DNA from: Zychaea mexicana
Lineage: Eukaryota > Mucoromycota > Mucoromycetes > Mucorales > Lichtheimiaceae
Assembly (NCBI RefSeq): GCF_025766255.1
Contig: NW_026516674.1
Span: 579,815-643,814, forward strand
DNA length: 64,000 nucleotides
Direction of reading: 5' to 3'
The translations under genes and the position numbers were made by a program. How positions within the stretch are numbered: the first letter of the stretch is position 1; each line of letters starts with the position of its first letter. The notes beneath the pieces are model-generated. The model searched no databases, had not been told where the DNA came from, and was given only the letters and a program-made list of their open reading frames with translations. Below are positions 61,077 through 64,000 of this stretch, piece by piece.

Positions 61077-61193
61077 TACAGTAAATCCTCGTTAATTTCA
61101 TAGCGTGAACTCCCAAAATTTGTGTCATAATAGTGAGGGCTTAAAATTAGCGAGATAAATCAACGGGTGTGAAGTTACATGAGGTTGACTGTA
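61077..61193. mobile_element. pogo/Tigger-like MITE
   Basis: A compact element of about 113 bp flanked by TA on both sides. The left end reads CAGTAAATCCTCGTTAAT and the right end, reversed, reads CAGTCAACCTCATGTAAC. These pair as imperfect terminal inverted repeats and match the CAGT-x-AA-x-CCTCG-type ends of pogo/Tigger DNA transposons, which insert at TA. There is no coding capacity, so it would be a non-autonomous copy moved by a transposase elsewhere. Mismatches between the ends suggest an old copy. Confidence 0.6.
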
Positions 61194-62059
61194 TGACAAA
61201 GTATTAGCTCTTTGATCATCTGGTCTTCCCGGCTGTATCTTCTGAGAAGTGTTTTACTATTAGAACAGGGAGAGATTAGGTTTTGCATTGGATATATGAA
61301 AAAAAGGTAGTAAGGCATGTTAAAACGACGCTTTCATTAAAAAGCCCAGATACTTCCCACCAGTAGCTCGATATCAGCAAAACCTAACAAAAGCAATTTG
61401 CTTCTTTAAATTAATAGTGTTGTTTGTCTTGTTCATGTTTACTGTATCAAAGCACGCACCCCTCCAGAACCAAAACTGGCTAGTACCTTCGCCTGTTGTG
61501 TAGCCTGCGTGTGGCCTCTGTGCGAACGTCTTCAATCCACTTCTTGCGTTCGCTGCTAGTTTTTAATATTTAAAAGAGAATACAGAGCGCAAACACATTT
61601 TTAAATACACTGTGTGGTAAAACACATTATTACACTGTCCAAGACATCATCAGTAGATAAGATATTTGGTTAATGTCAAAAGTATACACAGACAACTACC
61701 ACGGCAACCAGCTAAGCATTGTAGCATAGACACAATCCATCCGAATTTGTAAAGCACGGAAACACTATACTCGGATTATCCAGCTTATGTAAGCAGTAGC
61801 AGTACGATTGCCATTATATCATGAATGTGGAAGATATTACACCTGTACAACGAGGGGCGGCTATAAGCCGATACTGTATGGACTGACGCAATATGATGCA
61901 TAGGCGTATGTCGTTAGTGATCTCTTGATATCCTTTACGATAATTTAGAAAGAGAAGGTCTGCTTATGATGCACTTAGAATGGATGTCTTGTCACAAAAA
62001 AAAAAAAGGCACCTGGCAGTGGCAGGTGGAAACGAGCGGATGGGCGATGATAGCGGATA
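61194..62059. other. Gene-poor intergenic DNA
   Basis: AT-rich DNA between the MITE and the probable LINE remnant, with an A tract at 61997-62008. No coding, RNA or repeat feature was recognised. Confidence 0.4.
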
Positions 62060-62329
62060 GTGTTATGCAAGCTAATCAATACTTATCATCAGCTAGTTCG
62101 GGCACCGTTTCACTGTGTCGATCCACGCCTGCCGGCTATCGCACATGCGATGAAGACTGCTGTCTTCGCACGTCGCTTTTGCTCCCAACCCAAAACCACT
62201 CTTCTATGCATCGCCATCGTTCAAGCGATCTGGTCAGCACATTGGTTTTTCATATTCGAAGGCCACCCTTTCATTCCGCAGGCAGTAGCTGCTCATGCCA
62301 CTGCCATCTATCACCGCACATATAAATAG
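62060..62329 (+). pseudogene. Possible LINE reverse-transcriptase C-terminal remnant
   Basis: An 89-codon ORF ends in a segment with Trp and His spacing (VQAIWSAHWFFIFEGHPFIP) that resembles the extreme C-terminus of fungal, especially mucoralean, non-LTR retroelement polyproteins as I remember them. No reverse-transcriptase core motif is present upstream in any frame, so this would be a 5'-truncated or decayed copy, which is common for LINEs. The match is by memory of motif style, not by alignment. Confidence 0.35.
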
Positions 62330-62890
62330 GTTTCTCTTTTCCGTCACTTCTCTGTTCCTCATTTTCTCATACATGTATTCACACCCAATAGTCCGTCACT
62401 CCTCTGGACACTCTGTTGGGAATAAGTTTTGCCTCCAGACCATAAAAAAAATACTTATGATCAGAATGATTGGGCGTGTACTAGTTTTGGTTAGCGCCAA
62501 GCTCAAGCAAGGGATCAAAGGGTCTCGGTACAGTGTCTACCGTCAATGTTGCTTATGTTGAATACGAGATTATTTTTGGATTTGTACCGCGTCGATATTG
62601 GCCGGTGAACAATAGCTTCGGATGATAACGATATATTCGCGCAAGGTGTTGGCTTGGAGTAAGTATGTGCTGAATGTCGTATCCAGCTTCCTGATGGGAT
62701 AAGTGAGCCATTGTAGAAAGTCTCGGCCGTTGTTGGATTAACCATGGTGCGATGTGGTGGCGTGTGTAACAAACAAAAGACGCACTCTTAATTAAGTATC
62801 AAGTATATACCACTTCCCTCAGCTGATGTATGATACATGTGAAAAAAAAATGCGAAAAAAAGAAAACAAAAAAAAACAGGATGGTGGGCT
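62330..62890. other. Gene-poor intergenic DNA
   Basis: Short overlapping frames on both strands (for example 62515-62772 minus) without recognisable content. They could be further decayed transposon sequence, but nothing here supports a call. Confidence 0.35.
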
Positions 62891-63037
62891 CGTAGCCTCA
62901 GAACACTTTTTTTTCTTTTCGATTATTTTCGCGAGCACGACTACGCGGCCACAGAAAGTAACAAAAAAAAAGTGTCAAAGTGTTGTGATCGTGTTACTAT
63001 TGCTGCCATTGTTCCCTGTATTGTTAACACGGGCCTG
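62891..63037. repeat. Direct repeat, copy 1
   Basis: A 147-bp unit starting CGTAGCCTCAGAACAC and ending TTGTTAACACGGGCCTG. It matches the unit at 63099-63243 along its whole length, with scattered substitutions and differences in A/T run lengths. A shared inner block is ACAGAAAGTAACAAAAAAA. Confidence 0.85.
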
Positions 63038-63098
63038 TTGATGGTGGGGGGAGGGGTGTTCTTACCTATTTTAGTTTAAAAAAACCAGTTTTTCGGCA

Positions 63099-63243
63099 CG
63101 TACCCTCCGAACATTTTTTTTCGTTACGATTAATTTCGCAAACACGACTACGCGACCACAGAAAGTAACAAAAAAAGTGTGAAAGTAACAAAAAAAAGTG
63201 TGATCGTGTTGCTATTGCTGCCTGTATTGTTAGCACGGGGCTG
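63099..63243. repeat. Direct repeat, copy 2
   Basis: The second copy, 145 bp, starts CGTACCCTCCGAACAT and ends TTGTTAGCACGGGGCTG, 61 bp after copy 1. Inside it, GAAAGTAACAAAAAAAGTGTG is itself duplicated once in tandem. It has no coding capacity. It may be a solo repeat of an unknown element or a local segmental duplication. Confidence 0.85.
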
Positions 63244-63365
63244 GACGTGTTTTTTCAAAACCAAAAAAAACAAACATAAATACGCCAGGGCATTTTAATT
63301 TTTTCTCTTCACTCTTTCTTCTCTTCACTTTTCTCTTCCCTTCACTCCCTTGGATCCTCCTGGTC

Positions 63366-63450
63366 TTTCTCTTGGCTCTTCCCTTGGTTCTGGTCTTCCC
63401 CTCGCTCTGGCTCTTCCCTTGGTCCTGGTCTTGCCTCTGTCGGTCCTGGT
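63366..63450. repeat. CTTCCCTTGG-type degenerate tandem repeat
   Basis: Two similar units of about 42 bp, each beginning GGCTCTTCCCTTGGT, with CTGGTCTT inside. The sequence is C/T-rich. This is a minor low-complexity repeat. Confidence 0.55.
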
Positions 63451-63706
63451 CTCAGCCTTTTTCCCGTGGTCCCCTGGCTGCCTACAACCGGTCCTGCTTG
63501 GGCTGTCTAGTCTGGCGTTCAACGGTGTTGGTCACAACCGGTCTTCAGGCGAGATCAGAGGACGGAGAAATCCTTTCGGTTTTTCGCCATAGAAATATGG
63601 TAGTGTCCTTTCGGTTGGATGCCTTGTCTGCTGGTCTGGTCTGGTCTGCCATGGTGGGGCTCGCATGAGGAGCCAGGTGCCACCGTAAATCGCGTTCGAC
63701 TCCTAG

Positions 63707-63905
63707 GACTCGACTCTCGGCAATCGACTGTCTGGAAGTTGACTGTCTGGTATTCGACGCTCGGCATTCGACGCTCGGCATTCGACTCTCGGCATTCGAC
63801 TCTCAGCGATCAACTCTCTGGCATTCGACTCTCGGCATTCGACTCTCGGCAATCGACACTCGGCAATCAGCTCCCAGCTTCAGTGTTCGACTCCCAGCAT
63901 CGGAG
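63707..63905. repeat. 14-bp minisatellite (CGACTCTCGGCATT)
   Basis: About 13 degenerate units of 13-15 bp with consensus CGACTCTCGGCATT. Best conserved at 63755-63865, where CGACGCTCGGCATT, CGACTCTCGGCATT and CGACTCTCGGCAAT follow each other. The 14-bp period is not a multiple of three, so it is unlikely to code. The array loses order toward both ends. Confidence 0.85.
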
Positions 63906-64000
63906 TATCCAGTAAGCAGCTCCTCCAGCATTCGACAACAGCAGCAAATTTTTCTTTTTTTGGGTGTTTCGAGAGTCAATTCTTTCTCCTACCCCACCCC

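Overview
The window is eukaryotic nuclear DNA and most likely fungal. Almost every gene is split by short GT-AG introns of about 50-110 bp. The encoded proteins include fungal types (Vrg4 GDP-mannose carrier, Atg22-type permease, Ysc84/Lsb3-type SH3 protein, Ndt80/PhoG-type DNA-binding protein, caleosin-like protein). The Fanzor-type nuclease gene, the many CAA/CTG/CTT trinucleotide runs and the intron density suggest an early-diverging filamentous fungus, probably Mucoromycota (Mucorales-like). That lineage placement is inference; no rRNA or other direct marker lies in the window.

Layout. 1-3436: 3' part of a multi-exon Fanzor/TnpB-like RNA-guided nuclease gene, open at the left edge. 4.6-12 kb: cysteine synthase, an RNase P/MRP zinc-ribbon subunit, a TFIIIC subunit (GTF3C5/Tfc1 type), a small ORF relic with one stop, and the PdxT glutaminase of vitamin B6 synthesis. 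12.7-19.2 kb: a peroxisomal 4CL-like acyl-CoA synthetase (C-terminal AKL), the Vrg4 transporter and a Rab2-type GTPase. 20.2-27.6 kb: a family III CoA-transferase, an Atg22-like permease and SNX4/Atg24. 28.4-33.8 kb: ribosomal protein uL14, Ysc84-like protein and an LRR protein. 36.6-45.5 kb: aminopeptidase P, ribosomal protein eS8, phytochelatin synthase and Pex13. 45.6-49.4 kb: an MSP-domain protein and a degenerate caleosin with a very long disordered N-terminus. 51.5-59.4 kb: a NATD1-type GNAT protein, a 17-exon SNF2 ATPase and an Ndt80-type transcription factor. 59.4-64 kb: gene-poor DNA holding a pogo/Tigger-like MITE, a probable LINE remnant, a 145-bp direct duplication and a 14-bp minisatellite.

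Functional links are loose, as expected for a fungal chromosome. Some neighbours share a theme: RNase P subunit next to TFIIIC (tRNA processing and transcription), Atg22-like next to Snx4 (autophagy and vacuole), cysteine synthase and phytochelatin synthase (thiol metabolism, 36 kb apart), and an AKL-tagged synthetase plus Pex13 (peroxisome). The most notable findings are the Fanzor gene with apparently intact catalytic residues, the caleosin whose EF-hand has lost calcium ligands, and the 9-22 nt microexons and GC-AG introns that break conserved motifs in the SNF2 and Rab genes.

Exon coordinates were derived by hand from splice signals, reading-frame continuity and family motifs. Boundaries are exact where given, but they are not backed by transcript data.
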